Of a DNA stretch of 64,000 nt, positions 54,943-63,681 are shown piece by piece. How positions within the stretch are numbered: position 1 is the first letter of the stretch; each line of letters starts with the position of its first letter. Below the pieces are notes generated by a model. The model was not told the origin of the DNA, searched no databases, and was given only the letters and a program-made list of their open reading frames with translations. The stretch is taken from NCBI GenBank assembly GCA_963799455.1, contig CAWCXF010000008.1, positions 930,001 through 994,000 on the forward strand. Reading direction: 5' to 3'. A program made the position numbers and the translations under genes. The DNA comes from CAWCXF01 sp963799455. GTDB taxonomy: Bacteria; Pseudomonadota; Alphaproteobacteria; Rhodobacterales; Rhodobacteraceae.

Positions 54943-54948
54943 TATATA
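54943..54948. promoter_or_regulatory. TATATA box between trcR and RNase T2
   Basis: The only A+T-rich hexamer in this divergent gap, readable as a -10 on both strands. It lies 28 bp before the RNase start and 109 bp before the trcR start. No clear -35 is seen for either. Confidence 0.4.
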
Positions 54949-54976
54949 GGCGCTCGCGGCTGGGGAGGAAAGACGG

Positions 54977-55603
54977 ATGTGGCGAGCGGCCTTGGCGTTG
55001 GCGGCGGCGGTCGGGACGGCCCGGGCCGAAGGGGAGCCGCCGGGCGGGCAGGACTACTACGTGCTGGCGCTGAGCTGGCAGCCCGCCTGGTGCGCCGTCG
55101 AGGGCGACGCGCGCGACGCGCCGGGCTGCGGGGACGCCTTGGGCTGGACGCTGCACGGGCTCTGGCCGCAACACGAGCGCGGCTGGCCGTCCTGGTGCGA
55201 GACCGAGGCCGCCGGGCCCACGTCGGCCGAGATCCGCGCCATGGCGGACGTGATGGGCTCGCCGACCCTCGCCGCGCATCAGTGGCGCAAGCACGGGCGC
55301 TGCTCGGGGCTCTCGGGGCGGAACTACCTGGCGCTGTCGCGGACGGCCTACGAGCGGATCGCGCGGCCCGCGATCCTGCGCCGCGTCGAGGGGCCGCTGC
55401 GGATCGCGCCCGCCGTCGTGGAGGCGGCGTTCCTGGAGGCCAATCCGGGGCTCGAGCCCGACGGCGTCACCATCACCTGCCGCGCGGGGCGCATCATGGA
55501 GGCGCGCATCTGCCTGACGCGCGCGCTGGAGCCGCGGCGCTGCGGCTCGGACGCGGTCCGCGACTGCGCGGCGCCCGACGCGCTGCTGGAGCCGATCCGC
55601 TGA
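54977..55603 (+). CDS. ribonuclease T2 family protein, secreted
   Basis: 208 aa. Signal peptide at residues 1-18 (ALALAAAVGTARA). Both catalytic segments are intact: WTLHGLWPQ (CAS I, first histidine) and HQWRKHGRC (CAS II, second histidine with Lys and Glu/Gln neighbours). Several cysteines suggest disulfides. A periplasmic or extracellular RNase cutting via 2',3'-cyclic phosphates. GGGGAGGAAAG precedes ATG 54977. Confidence 0.92.
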   Translation: MWRAALALAAAVGTARAEGEPPGGQDYYVLALSWQPAWCAVEGDARDAPGCGDALGWTLHGLWPQHERGWPSWCETEAAGPTSAEIRAMADVMGSPTLAAHQWRKHGRCSGLSGRNYLALSRTAYERIARPAILRRVEGPLRIAPAVVEAAFLEANPGLEPDGVTITCRAGRIMEARICLTRALEPRRCGSDAVRDCAAPDALLEPIR

Positions 55604-55949
55604 GGGCCGCAAGGGCTTGGCGACGAGCCATCGGCGGGTCGGCGGCCGCCGCAGCGGCGATGCGCCGCGCGGGCGGTCCCGGCCAGGCGACGGCGATGCG
55701 CCGAAGGACGCGCGAAGCCGGTCGAGGACCGGCGCGTCGCGCCCCGGCGGCAGGCCGGAGGCTTCGGGTCCGGTCAGGCCGAGCCCTCCGCGGCTCCGAG
55801 GCGCGACGGACGCGGCGGCGGGCCGACCCCTGGCCCCGCCGCCCGATCCCTCCCGCCGGCCGGGCCCCGGTCCCACCCCTGGTCCCGGCGCCCGGCATCC
55901 CCGCCGGCGCTGCTCCGGCCCGCCGCCGGCGCTCCGGCCCGCCGCCGGT
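55604..55949. other. intergenic region with short repeats
   Basis: 346 bp without a recognised gene. Two copies of a GGCGCTCCGGCCCGCCGCC-type unit lie at 55908-55945, matching the dnaX-ybaB spacer. Confidence 0.5.
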
Positions 55950-56090
55950 TCAGCCCAGCGTCAGGGCCAGCACCCGCTCGCCGGCGAGCGCGAGCGCGAA
56001 GGCGCCGCCCGCCATGGCGCTCAGCCACATGCCGTTGCCGGCCACCGCGCGCGCGGCCTGCGCGCCGGTCTCGATCCACTTCCGCTCCAT
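55950..56090 (-). CDS. 46-residue hypothetical membrane protein
   Basis: MERKWIETGAQAARAVAG followed by an Ala/Leu-rich hydrophobic helix (about residues 21-37) and ERVLALTLG. The amphipathic start, single membrane span and clean stop suggest a real small protein. GGGGTGGGA precedes the ATG. I do not recognise a family. It lies downstream of the RNase gene on the opposite strand. Confidence 0.5.
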   Translation of the reverse strand: MERKWIETGAQAARAVAGNGMWLSAMAGGAFALALAGERVLALTLG

Positions 56091-56181
56091 GTCCCACCCC
56101 TGGGTCGTTGCACCCGGGGTCTATGGCGCCCCGCCCCTTAACGGCGGGCGAAAGCGCGTCGGGAGAAGCTGTTGCTATTGC

Positions 56182-57207
56182 CTAAACGTCGAGCACGATC
56201 TTACCGATGTGCTCCGAGCGCTCCATCCGGGCGTGCGCCTCGGAGGCCTCCTCGAGCGCGAAGCCCGCGTCGATCACCGGCCTCAGCGCGCCCGTGGCGA
56301 CCATCGGCCAGACATGGGCGCGCAGCTCGTCGGCGATCCTCGCCTTGGCCGCGACCGACTGGGGGCGCAGCGTCGAGCCGGTGATCGTCAGCCGCCGGAT
56401 CATGAGCTGGGAGAAGTTGACCTCGGCCTTGGGGCCGTTGAGGAAGGCGATCTGCACCAGGCGTCCGTCGTCGGCGAGCGCCGCGAGGTTGCGCGGGATG
56501 TAGCCGCCCCCCACCATGTCGAGGATCACGTCGGCGCCGCCCAGGGCCCGCACGACCTCCACGAAGTCCTCCTCGCGGTAGTCGATGGCGCGCTCGGCGC
56601 CCAGGGCCTCGCAGGCCTCGCACTTGGCGCGGGATCCGGCCGTGACGAGGACGCGCGCGCCCCACGCCCGCGCGATCTGGATCGCCGTGGTGCCGATGCC
56701 CGAGGAGCCGCCGTGGATCAGGAGCCGCTCGCCCGGCGCCAGCCGCCCGCGCATGACGAGGTTCGACCAGACGGTGAAGCAGGTCTCGGGCAGGCAGGCG
56801 GCCTCGCGCAGCGAGACGCCGTCGGGGACGGGCAGGCAGTGGGCGGCGGGGGCGACGGCGTACTCGGCGTAGCCCCCGCCCGGCAGGAGCGCGCAGACCG
56901 GCTCGCCCAGGCTCAGCCCCGAGGCGCCCGCGCCGAGCGCGGCCACCTCGCCGGCGCATTCGAGGCCGGGCAGGTCCGAAGCGCCCGGCGGCACGGGGTA
57001 GAGGCCGGCGCGCTGGAGCACGTCGGGGCGGTTGACGCCGGCGTGGCGCACCCGGATCAGCACCTCGCCCGCGGCGGGGCGCGGCACCGGGCGGGTGGCG
57101 GGCTCGAGGACCTCCGGCCCGCCGGGCGCGCGGATCGTCACGACGCGCATGGTCTCGGGCAGCGACCGCTCGGCGAGCGGGGCGTCGGGCGCCTCGGCGT
57201 CAGCCAT
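56182..57207 (-). CDS. NAD(P)H quinone oxidoreductase (zinc-independent MDR, PIG3-like)
   Basis: 341 aa medium-chain reductase. GROES-like part with VRHAGVNRPDVLQRAGLYP. The nucleotide-binding part has IHGGSSGIGTTAIQIARAWG near residues 165-184. DMVGGGYIPRNLAAL and the C-terminal HIGKIVLDV match the PIG3/TP53I3-type quinone oxidoreductases. It overlaps the 3' end of coq9 by eight bases, so the two are co-translated, and a link to quinone metabolism is plausible. Confidence 0.88.
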   Translation of the reverse strand: MADAEAPDAPLAERSLPETMRVVTIRAPGGPEVLEPATRPVPRPAAGEVLIRVRHAGVNRPDVLQRAGLYPVPPGASDLPGLECAGEVAALGAGASGLSLGEPVCALLPGGGYAEYAVAPAAHCLPVPDGVSLREAACLPETCFTVWSNLVMRGRLAPGERLLIHGGSSGIGTTAIQIARAWGARVLVTAGSRAKCEACEALGAERAIDYREEDFVEVVRALGGADVILDMVGGGYIPRNLAALADDGRLVQIAFLNGPKAEVNFSQLMIRRLTITGSTLRPQSVAAKARIADELRAHVWPMVATGALRPVIDAGFALEEASEAHARMERSEHIGKIVLDV

Positions 57208-58117
57208 GGGCGGGGCCTCCGGGCGCGCCCGCCTCGGCGTCGGCATCGGGCGCACCCGGCGAGGGCGACGCACCCGGCGAGGGCGACGCGCCGGGCGGGG
57301 TCTCGCCGGGCGGGGTCTCTTCGGGGGCCGCCGCGCCGGCGCCGGGGGCCGCGCCGGGCCGGGGCGCTTCGGGGGCCTCGGCGGCCCCGTGGGCCGGGTC
57401 GGGCTCGGGGGCCGGGTCGGGCTCGGGCCAGAGCCCCGGCATGTCGCCGCGCGGCATCCGGCTCGGCGCGCGCACGCGGCCCAGGGCCCAGAGCGGCCCG
57501 GCGAGGAGCGTCCGGAGCGCGCGGTTGCCGGAGACCGTGCCCTTGACGCGCTCGAAGGTCATCACGTCGTCGATGCGCCGGTCGAGGAACGACCAGGTGT
57601 CGGCCGCGCCCGGGCTCTCGTCGCCGAGCCAGTAGAGCACGGTCGAGCCGTAGACGGCCGACAGCGTCGCGCGCTTGGTGTACCAGTTCACGTCGTCGGA
57701 GGCGTCGCCGCAGGCGGTCCAGATCGCGTCCGCCGTGCCCCAGATCAGCCGCGCCCCCTCGCCGGCCCTGTGCGGCATCGAGAACAGCGCCGCCGCGCGC
57801 CGCGCCGCCTCGCGGTCGCCGATCGCCTCGACGCGCGCCCGCACGGCGTGGGCGATGCGCTCGCGCACCTTCATCTCCTCCAGGGCCTGAGGGCGCAGCC
57901 GCGCCTCCATGCGGCGGTCGCCGCGCTCGTGGAAGGCCACCGCGAGGTCGATCGCGCCGCGCGGGCAGGCCGCTCGCGCGGCGGCCGGCGCGACGCCCGC
58001 CTCGCGCTGCGCGGCGCGGAAGGCCGCCGGCGACCAGCCCTCGAAGGGGACATGCGCCAAGGCCGCCTCCAGCAGCGCCTCGCGCGTGCGCTCGTATCCT
58101 TGCGCCTGTCCCTGCAT
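57200..58117 (-). CDS. coq9: COQ9 family ubiquinone biosynthesis protein
   Basis: 305 aa. A TetR-like helical fold: LLEAALAHVPFEGWSPAAF at the start, IWGTADAIWTACGDASDDVN and WYTKRATLSAVYGSTVLYWL in the lipid-binding middle. COQ9 presents ubiquinone intermediates to COQ7. The last ~90 residues are a Pro/Gly/Ala/Glu tail containing 15- and 18-bp repeats (57249-57330). ATG 58117 chosen for MQGQAQGY. Confidence 0.88.
   Translation of the reverse strand: MQGQAQGYERTREALLEAALAHVPFEGWSPAAFRAAQREAGVAPAAARAACPRGAIDLAVAFHERGDRRMEARLRPQALEEMKVRERIAHAVRARVEAIGDREAARRAAALFSMPHRAGEGARLIWGTADAIWTACGDASDDVNWYTKRATLSAVYGSTVLYWLGDESPGAADTWSFLDRRIDDVMTFERVKGTVSGNRALRTLLAGPLWALGRVRAPSRMPRGDMPGLWPEPDPAPEPDPAHGAAEAPEAPRPGAAPGAGAAAPEETPPGETPPGASPSPGASPSPGAPDADAEAGAPGGPAHG
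57249..57330. repeat. 18-bp and 15-bp duplications in the 3' end of coq9
   Basis: GCACCCGGCGAGGGCGAC occurs twice, then a GCCGGGCGGGGTCTC-type 15-mer twice; they encode SPSPGA and GETPP repeats. Both periods are multiples of three. Confidence 0.8.
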
Positions 58118-58337
58118 GGATCCCCCTCGCCCCCTCACGTCGTGCTCGCGCCGGGTCCGCCTCGGCGGATCGGCCCGGTGGTGGACATCCTAGAGCCGCG
58201 CTGCTATGTGGCCAGCCTCTCCAAGACCCGGCGCCGCCGCCCCAGACCGTTCGCGCGCGGCGCCGCGCCCGTCCCGCGACCATCCCCGTCCAAGCGACGG
58301 GCCCCGAGACCGAGCCCAGAAAGGTGCCCTACCCCGC

Positions 58338-58544
58338 ATGCAGGTCAGCGTCCGCGACAACAACGTCGATCAGGCCCTCCGCGCCCTCAAGAAGAAGCTC
58401 CAGCGCGAGGGCGTGTTCCGCGAGATGAAGCTCAAGCAGCACTTCGAGAAGCCCTCCGAGAAGAGGGCCCGCGAGCGCGCCGAGGCGATCCGCCGCCAGC
58501 GCAAGCTCGCCCGCAAGAAGGCCCAGCGCGAAGGCATGATGTAA
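58338..58544 (+). CDS. rpsU: 30S ribosomal protein S21
   Basis: 68 aa. MQVSVRDNNVDQALRALKKK, FREMKLKQHFEKPSEKRA and a basic tail with RRQRKLARKKAQREG: complete S21, needed for translation initiation. Its upstream 220 bp has no gene. Confidence 0.96.
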   Translation: MQVSVRDNNVDQALRALKKKLQREGVFREMKLKQHFEKPSEKRARERAEAIRRQRKLARKKAQREGMM

Positions 58545-58643
58545 GGGGCCTCAGCGCGCGCCCTGCGCCCGAACCCGGCCGGCCGGCCCGGCTGGCCGCG
58601 ACCCTCGCCGAGGGGACGGGCGGCGGCCCGAGGGCCGGCCCGG

Positions 58644-59099
58644 CTAGGGCGCGCCCTCCCCGGCCCGCCCGCCATTTGCCAGCGCGTCGCGGATCTGGAT
58701 CAGGATCTCCTTCTCCGACGGGCCTGCGGGCGCCTCCTCGGTGGCCTCGCCCTGGGCTCGGCGCTCGGCCGCGGCCTTGAGTCCGTTGGCGCCCTTGACG
58801 ATCAGGAACACGGCGAAGGCGACGATGAGGAACTCGATCACCGCGTTGACGAAGCGGCCGTAGGCGAACACCGCCGCGCCCGCCGACTGCGCCTCGGCCA
58901 GCGAGGCGTAGTCGCCCCCGTCGAGCGCCACGAACAGCCCCGAGAAGTCGATCCCGCCCGTCAGGAGGCCGATGATCGGGTTGATCAGATCCTCGACGAG
59001 GCTGTTGACGATCGCGGTGAAGGCCACGCCGACGATGATGCCGACCGCGAGGTCGATGACGTTGCCGCGGGCGATGAATTCGCGGAATTCCCGGATCAT
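58644..59099 (-). CDS. mscL: large-conductance mechanosensitive channel
   Basis: 151 aa. MIREFREFIARGNVIDLAVG, the first membrane helix with IIVGVAFTAIVNSLVEDLI, a second helix (FLIVAFAVFLIVKGAN), and a C-terminal amphipathic bundle helix (EKEILIQIRDAL). It releases solutes on osmotic downshock. Converges with rpsU. Confidence 0.95.
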   Translation of the reverse strand: MIREFREFIARGNVIDLAVGIIVGVAFTAIVNSLVEDLINPIIGLLTGGIDFSGLFVALDGGDYASLAEAQSAGAAVFAYGRFVNAVIEFLIVAFAVFLIVKGANGLKAAAERRAQGEATEEAPAGPSEKEILIQIRDALANGGRAGEGAP

Positions 59100-59296
59100 G
59101 ATGCGTGCTCCTCGGATGGGTCGGCTCGTCGGCCTTCGGGCGCGGGACGGACGCCCTTCGCCGCCCCGTTCCCCGCGCCGCCATAGCCAGGGACCGCGCG
59201 GCCGCACAGGGGCCCGTCGCCCGCGCGCCCCGATCGGCCTTCCTGTGCGGCCCGTTCGCCCTAGCCTGAGGGGCGACGCCACGGAAAAGGGCCCCC

Positions 59297-60052
59297 ATGA
59301 CCGACCTCTCGGACTTCCCCGTCACCCGCCGCTGGGCGCCCCGCGACCCTTCGGTGATCCAGCTCTACGCCTTCCCGACGCCCAACGGCGTCAAGGCCTC
59401 GATCGCGCTCGAGGAGATGCGGCTGCCCTACGAGCCGCACCGCGTCACGCTCTCGGACGAGGACGTGAAGAGCCCCGAGTTCCTCTCGCTCAACCCCAAC
59501 AACAAGATCCCCGCCATCCTCGACCCCGACGGGCCCGGCGGCGAGCCGCTGGGCCTCTTCGAGTCGGGCGCGATCCTGATCTACCTCGCCGAGAAGACCG
59601 GCTCCCTGGGCGGCTCGGGCGCCGACGCCTACCGCGTGCGCCAGTGGCTGATGTGGCAGATGGGGGGCGTGGGCCCGATGTTCGGCCAGCTCGGCTACTT
59701 CGTGCGCTTCGCGGGCGCCGAGATCGAGGACCCGCGTCCGCGCCGGCGCTACGTCGAGGAGGCGCGGCGGCTGCTCGGCGTGCTCGACCGGCATCTGGAG
59801 GGGCGCGAGTGGGTGACGCGGCACTACTCGATCGCCGACATCGCCATCGCGCCGTGGCTGCGCGCGCTCGACTTCTACGGCGCCGAGGAGGCGGTGGGCT
59901 GGGACGAGCATCTCAACGTCACGGCCTATCTCGACCGCTTCCTGAAGCGCCCGGCGGTCGCGGCGGGGCTCGACATGCCCCCGCGCGAGGGCGAGGTGCC
60001 CGGCCCCCGCCGCTTCGAGCGCGCCGACCCGCGCGCCGGGATCAGCGCCTGA
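59297..60052 (+). CDS. glutathione S-transferase family protein (YfcG/Ure2-like)
   Basis: 251 aa. A thioredoxin-like N-terminal domain with FPTPNGVKASIALEEMRLPY, NPNNKIPAI and the glutathione-binding ESGAILIYLAEKTG. The C-terminal helical domain includes YSIADIAIAPWL. The length and extended C-terminus fit YghU/YfcG disulfide reductases. Its 3' end overlaps pheT by 11 bp, tail to tail. Confidence 0.9.
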   Translation: MTDLSDFPVTRRWAPRDPSVIQLYAFPTPNGVKASIALEEMRLPYEPHRVTLSDEDVKSPEFLSLNPNNKIPAILDPDGPGGEPLGLFESGAILIYLAEKTGSLGGSGADAYRVRQWLMWQMGGVGPMFGQLGYFVRFAGAEIEDPRPRRRYVEEARRLLGVLDRHLEGREWVTRHYSIADIAIAPWLRALDFYGAEEAVGWDEHLNVTAYLDRFLKRPAVAAGLDMPPREGEVPGPRRFERADPRAGISA

Positions 60053-62465
60053 GTGCGCCGCCCGTGGCCCGCTCGACCTTGGCCACCACGCGCGCCACCG
60101 CGGCGGCGATCTCGGGCTCGGTCAGCGTCGCCTCGCGCGGCTGGAGCCGCACCGTCAGCGCCAGCGACTTGCGGCCCTGCCCGAGCTGGGCCGCGGCGGC
60201 GGGGCCGTCGAAGGCGTCGAACACGCGCACGTCCTCGATCAGCGGGTCCGCGCCGCGCGCGGCCGCGACGAGCGCGGCGGCCTCGGTGCGGGCGTCCACG
60301 ACGAAGGCGAGGTCGCGCTCGACCGCCTGGAGGTCGGGCAGGTCGAGGGCGCCACGGCTCGCGCCGCCGCCGCGGCTCGCACCCTTGGCCTTGGGCTGCG
60401 GGATCGCGTCGAGATGGACGCAAAAGGCCATCGCCGCTCCGCGCAGCCCGAACGCCTCGACCACGCGGGGGTGAAGCTCGCCGAAGAGCGCGAGGGTGCG
60501 CCTGGGGCCGAGCGCGATGCGCGCCGAGCGGCCCGGATGCCACCAGGCGGGCGCGTCGCGCAGCACCATCGCGGTGCCGGGCGCGCCGGCGGCGGCCAGC
60601 ACGCCCTCGGCGTCGGCCTTGGCGTCGAAGGGGTCCACGGGGCGGCGCTCGCCATGGGGGCCGGGCGGGGCGCTGTGTCCGACGAGGAGCCCCGTCAGCA
60701 CCGTCTCCTGCTCGCCGGGCTCGCCGCCCGTGAAGACGGGGCCGCACTCGAAGAGCGCGAGGTCCATGACGCCCCGCGCCTGGTTGCGCGCGGCCGCCCG
60801 CAGCAGGCCCGGCAGCAGCGAGGGGCGCAGGTGGCTCATCTCGGAGCTGATCGGGTTGTCGAGCCGCACCGCGTCCGAGCCGCCGCCGAACGCCTCGGCC
60901 GAGGCGGCGTCGATGAAGGAGTAGGTCACCGCCTCGTCGTATCCCAGGGCGGCGGCCATGCGCCGCGCGGCGCGCTCGCGCATCTGGGCGGGGGTCAGGA
61001 CCGGCGCCGGCACGCCGGGCCGGGGGCGGGGCATCGGCGCGCCCTGGAGCTTCGAGAGCGAGGCCACGCGCGCGACCTCCTCCACGAGATCCGCTTCGCC
61101 CTGCACGTCGGGGCGCCAGGACGGAACCCAGGCCCGGTCGCCTTCGAGCCGGAAGCCCAGAGCCTCCAGGGTGGAGCGCTGCTCGGCCTCGGGCACGGCC
61201 ATGCCGACCAGCGTCTCGACGCGGGAGGGGTCGAGCCGGTAGGCGCGCCCGGTGTCGGGCACCTCGCCCGCGACGACCGGCTCTGACGCCTCGCCGCCGC
61301 AGATCCCGAGGATGAGGCGGGTCGCATGCTCGAAGCCCTCGGGCGTGAAGGCGGGATCGACGCCGCGCTCGAAGCGGTGGCGGGCGTCCGAGCGGATCTT
61401 GAGCGCCCGGCCCGTGAGCGCGACGCGCACCGGATCCCAGTAGGCGGCCTCCAGGAACACGTCGCGGGTCTCGCCCGTGACGCCGGTGCGCTCGCCGCCC
61501 ATGATGCCGGCGAGCGATTCGGGGCCGGCGTCGTCCGAGATCAGGATCATGCCCTCCGCGAGCGCGTAGCTCCGCTCGTCGAGCGCCTCCAGGATCTCGC
61601 CGCCCCGGGCGCGGTGCACCCGCAGGTCGCCCGTGACGCGCCCGGCGTCGAAGACGTGGAGCGGGCGGTTCAGGTCGAAGGTGACGTAGTTGGTGATGTC
61701 CACCAGCGCCGAGATCGGGCGCAGCCCGATCGCCCTCAGCCGCGCCTGCATCCAGGGGGGCGAGGCGGCGTTGGTCACGCCGCGGATCACCCGGCCGCAG
61801 AAGAGCGGGCAGGCGTCGCGCGCGTCCTCGTCCACGCTCACGCCGATGGGCGAGGGGAAGGCGCCCGGCACGGGCTCGGCCGACCAGGGCCTGAGCGCGC
61901 CGATCCCGCGCGCGGCCAGGTCGCGCGCGATGCCGCGCACGCCGAGCGCGTCGGGACGGTTGGGGGTCACGCCGATCTCGATCACCGGATCCACGCGCGC
62001 GGGCTCGTGCTCCGCGAGCCAGTCGGCGAAGGTCCGGCCGACTTCCCCGGAGGACAGCTCGATGATGCCCTCGTGCTCGTCGCTGAGCCCCAGCTCGCGC
62101 TCCGAGCACATCATGCCGAAGCTCTCGACGCCGCGGATCCGGCCCACGCCGATCGTCGTGCCGGTGCCGGGGATGTGGGCGCCGGGCTCGGCCACCACCA
62201 CGGTGATGCCCGCCCGCGCGTTGGGCGCGCCGCAGATGATCTGCTTGAGGCCGTCCGCCGTCCGCACCTGGCAAACCCGCAGCCGGTCGGCGCCCGGGTG
62301 GCGCTCGGCCGCCTCGACGCGCCCGAGCCGGAAGCCCGCCAGCCCGGCCGCCGGGTCCAGGACGCCCTCGACCTCCAAGCCGAGGTCGGTCAGAGCCTCG
62401 GCGACCTCGGCAGCGGTGGCCTCGGTGTCGAGGTGCTCGCCGAGCCAGGACAGGGTCGTCTTCAT
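60042..62465 (-). CDS. pheT: phenylalanine-tRNA ligase beta subunit
   Basis: 807 aa. The N-terminal tRNA-binding domain (ICGAPNARAGITVVVAEPGA), B3/4 editing region, B5 domain, the synthetase core (MRERAARRMAAALGYDEAVT) and the C-terminal FDX-ACB anticodon-binding domain (ERDLAFVVD) are in order. pheS is not adjacent, so the operon is split or pheS lies to the right beyond the window. Confidence 0.96.
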   Translation of the reverse strand: MKTTLSWLGEHLDTEATAAEVAEALTDLGLEVEGVLDPAAGLAGFRLGRVEAAERHPGADRLRVCQVRTADGLKQIICGAPNARAGITVVVAEPGAHIPGTGTTIGVGRIRGVESFGMMCSERELGLSDEHEGIIELSSGEVGRTFADWLAEHEPARVDPVIEIGVTPNRPDALGVRGIARDLAARGIGALRPWSAEPVPGAFPSPIGVSVDEDARDACPLFCGRVIRGVTNAASPPWMQARLRAIGLRPISALVDITNYVTFDLNRPLHVFDAGRVTGDLRVHRARGGEILEALDERSYALAEGMILISDDAGPESLAGIMGGERTGVTGETRDVFLEAAYWDPVRVALTGRALKIRSDARHRFERGVDPAFTPEGFEHATRLILGICGGEASEPVVAGEVPDTGRAYRLDPSRVETLVGMAVPEAEQRSTLEALGFRLEGDRAWVPSWRPDVQGEADLVEEVARVASLSKLQGAPMPRPRPGVPAPVLTPAQMRERAARRMAAALGYDEAVTYSFIDAASAEAFGGGSDAVRLDNPISSEMSHLRPSLLPGLLRAAARNQARGVMDLALFECGPVFTGGEPGEQETVLTGLLVGHSAPPGPHGERRPVDPFDAKADAEGVLAAAGAPGTAMVLRDAPAWWHPGRSARIALGPRRTLALFGELHPRVVEAFGLRGAAMAFCVHLDAIPQPKAKGASRGGGASRGALDLPDLQAVERDLAFVVDARTEAAALVAAARGADPLIEDVRVFDAFDGPAAAAQLGQGRKSLALTVRLQPREATLTEPEIAAAVARVVAKVERATGGALRR

Positions 62466-62561
62466 CGCGCGCTCCGAGCCGGTACGAGGGGCTCGGGCGC
62501 CTTAGCGCAGCCGCGCGCGGGGCGCAAAGCCGGCCGGGCGGGGGCCGGCCGGCCCCGTCCG

Positions 62562-62789
62562 CTACTCCTCGATGACGACCGCGTCGACGTCGTCGGCCGG
62601 CGCCACGACCGCGCCGTCCGCCGGGACGACCGTCTCGACATCGTCGCCGCCGAAGCCGACGAGCAGCCACCACAGCAGCAGGAGCGCCACGATCACGGCG
62701 AGCGTGATCCAGAGCCAGTTGCGGTTGCCGGTCTTCTCGGTGGTCGTCGAGACCTTGGGGTCGCGGTAGTCGTTGGGGGTGTTGGCCAT
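62562..62789 (-). CDS. small single-span membrane protein
   Basis: 75 aa. A polar N-terminus with Thr/Lys, one strong helix (NWLWITLAVIVALLLLWWLL, residues ~24-43) and an acidic tail (DDVDAVVIEE). Function unknown. GGAGGACCATCC precedes the ATG. It faces the DUF2382 gene across ~290 bp and may belong to the same stress-related group. Confidence 0.75.
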   Translation of the reverse strand: MANTPNDYRDPKVSTTTEKTGNRNWLWITLAVIVALLLLWWLLVGFGGDDVETVVPADGAVVAPADDVDAVVIEE

Positions 62790-63077
62790 GGATGGTCCTC
62801 CTGCCGCTTGGTCGCGCCGGCCCTTCTGGCGACGCATCGAGGGCTCAATGGCGCAGATCCCCCCCTTGTTCCAGCGCCGACGGCGAGGCGGCGCCCCATG
62901 GGCGAGCCGCCGCCGGCCGGACGCCCCTCCGCGAGGGGTCCGAAAAAGGCCGGAACGAAGGGTCCGGAACCCGGACGCGCCCGCGCCGGTTGGCCCGATG
63001 CGTGACGCAAGGGCCACACCGGCGCGAGCGCGTCGCCCCTCACGCTGCCCGCAGCCCCCTTGACGAAGGACGCCCTC

Positions 63078-63515
63078 ATGGCCCGACCCCCCGACTCCGT
63101 CCCCCACTCCGAGCGCGAGGTGGAGGCCGTCATCCCCGTCGTCGAGGAGCGCGCCGTGATCGAGCGGCGCGACCGCGTCGTCGGCCGCGTGCGTGTCCGC
63201 ACCCAGACCCGCGAGGAGGAGGTCGATCTCGCCGAGACGCTGCGGTCGAGCCGCGTCGAGGTCGAGCGCGTGCCGGTGGACGCCTTCGTGGACGAGGTGC
63301 CGGAGATCCGCGAGGAGGACGGGGTGACGATCATCCCGGTGATGGAGGAGGTGCTGGTGCGCCGCCTCCTGCTGCGCGAGGAGATCCGCATCCGGCGCGT
63401 CGAGGCGGAGCGCGAGGTCCGCGAGACCGTCACCCTGCGCACCCAGGAGCCGGTGATCGAGCGCGAGGGCGCAGAGCCCGGCGAGGGCGGCGCGGCGGGT
63501 GGGGGCGATGGCTGA
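63078..63515 (+). CDS. DUF2382 (YsnF/AvaK-type) protein
   Basis: 145 aa from ATG 63078 after GAAGGA. Three beta-repeat units (IPVVEERAVIERRDRVVGRV, IIPVMEEVLVRRLLLREEI) rich in Glu, Arg and Val form the DUF2382 domain, found in stress-induced proteins of many bacteria. A Gly/Ala tail ends it. It is likely to be transcribed with the following gene. Confidence 0.85.
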   Translation: MARPPDSVPHSEREVEAVIPVVEERAVIERRDRVVGRVRVRTQTREEEVDLAETLRSSRVEVERVPVDAFVDEVPEIREEDGVTIIPVMEEVLVRRLLLREEIRIRRVEAEREVRETVTLRTQEPVIEREGAEPGEGGAAGGGDG

Positions 63516-63681
63516 TCGGGGCCGGGGCGTGCGAGCGTCGCGGGCGGCCACCTCGGCGGGATCCTGCCGACGGGCCAGGGAACGGGGGGCGCTCCCGCGT
63601 CGTTGAGACGACGACGCCGTGGGAAACCCGGCGCTCCGACACGACCGCTGTAACGATCACATTCATGAAAGGACGCTGCTC

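Noticed and set aside
57138..58283. Alternative minus-strand frame overlapping coq9
   Set aside because: Out of frame with the clearly recognisable COQ9 sequence and arginine-rich.
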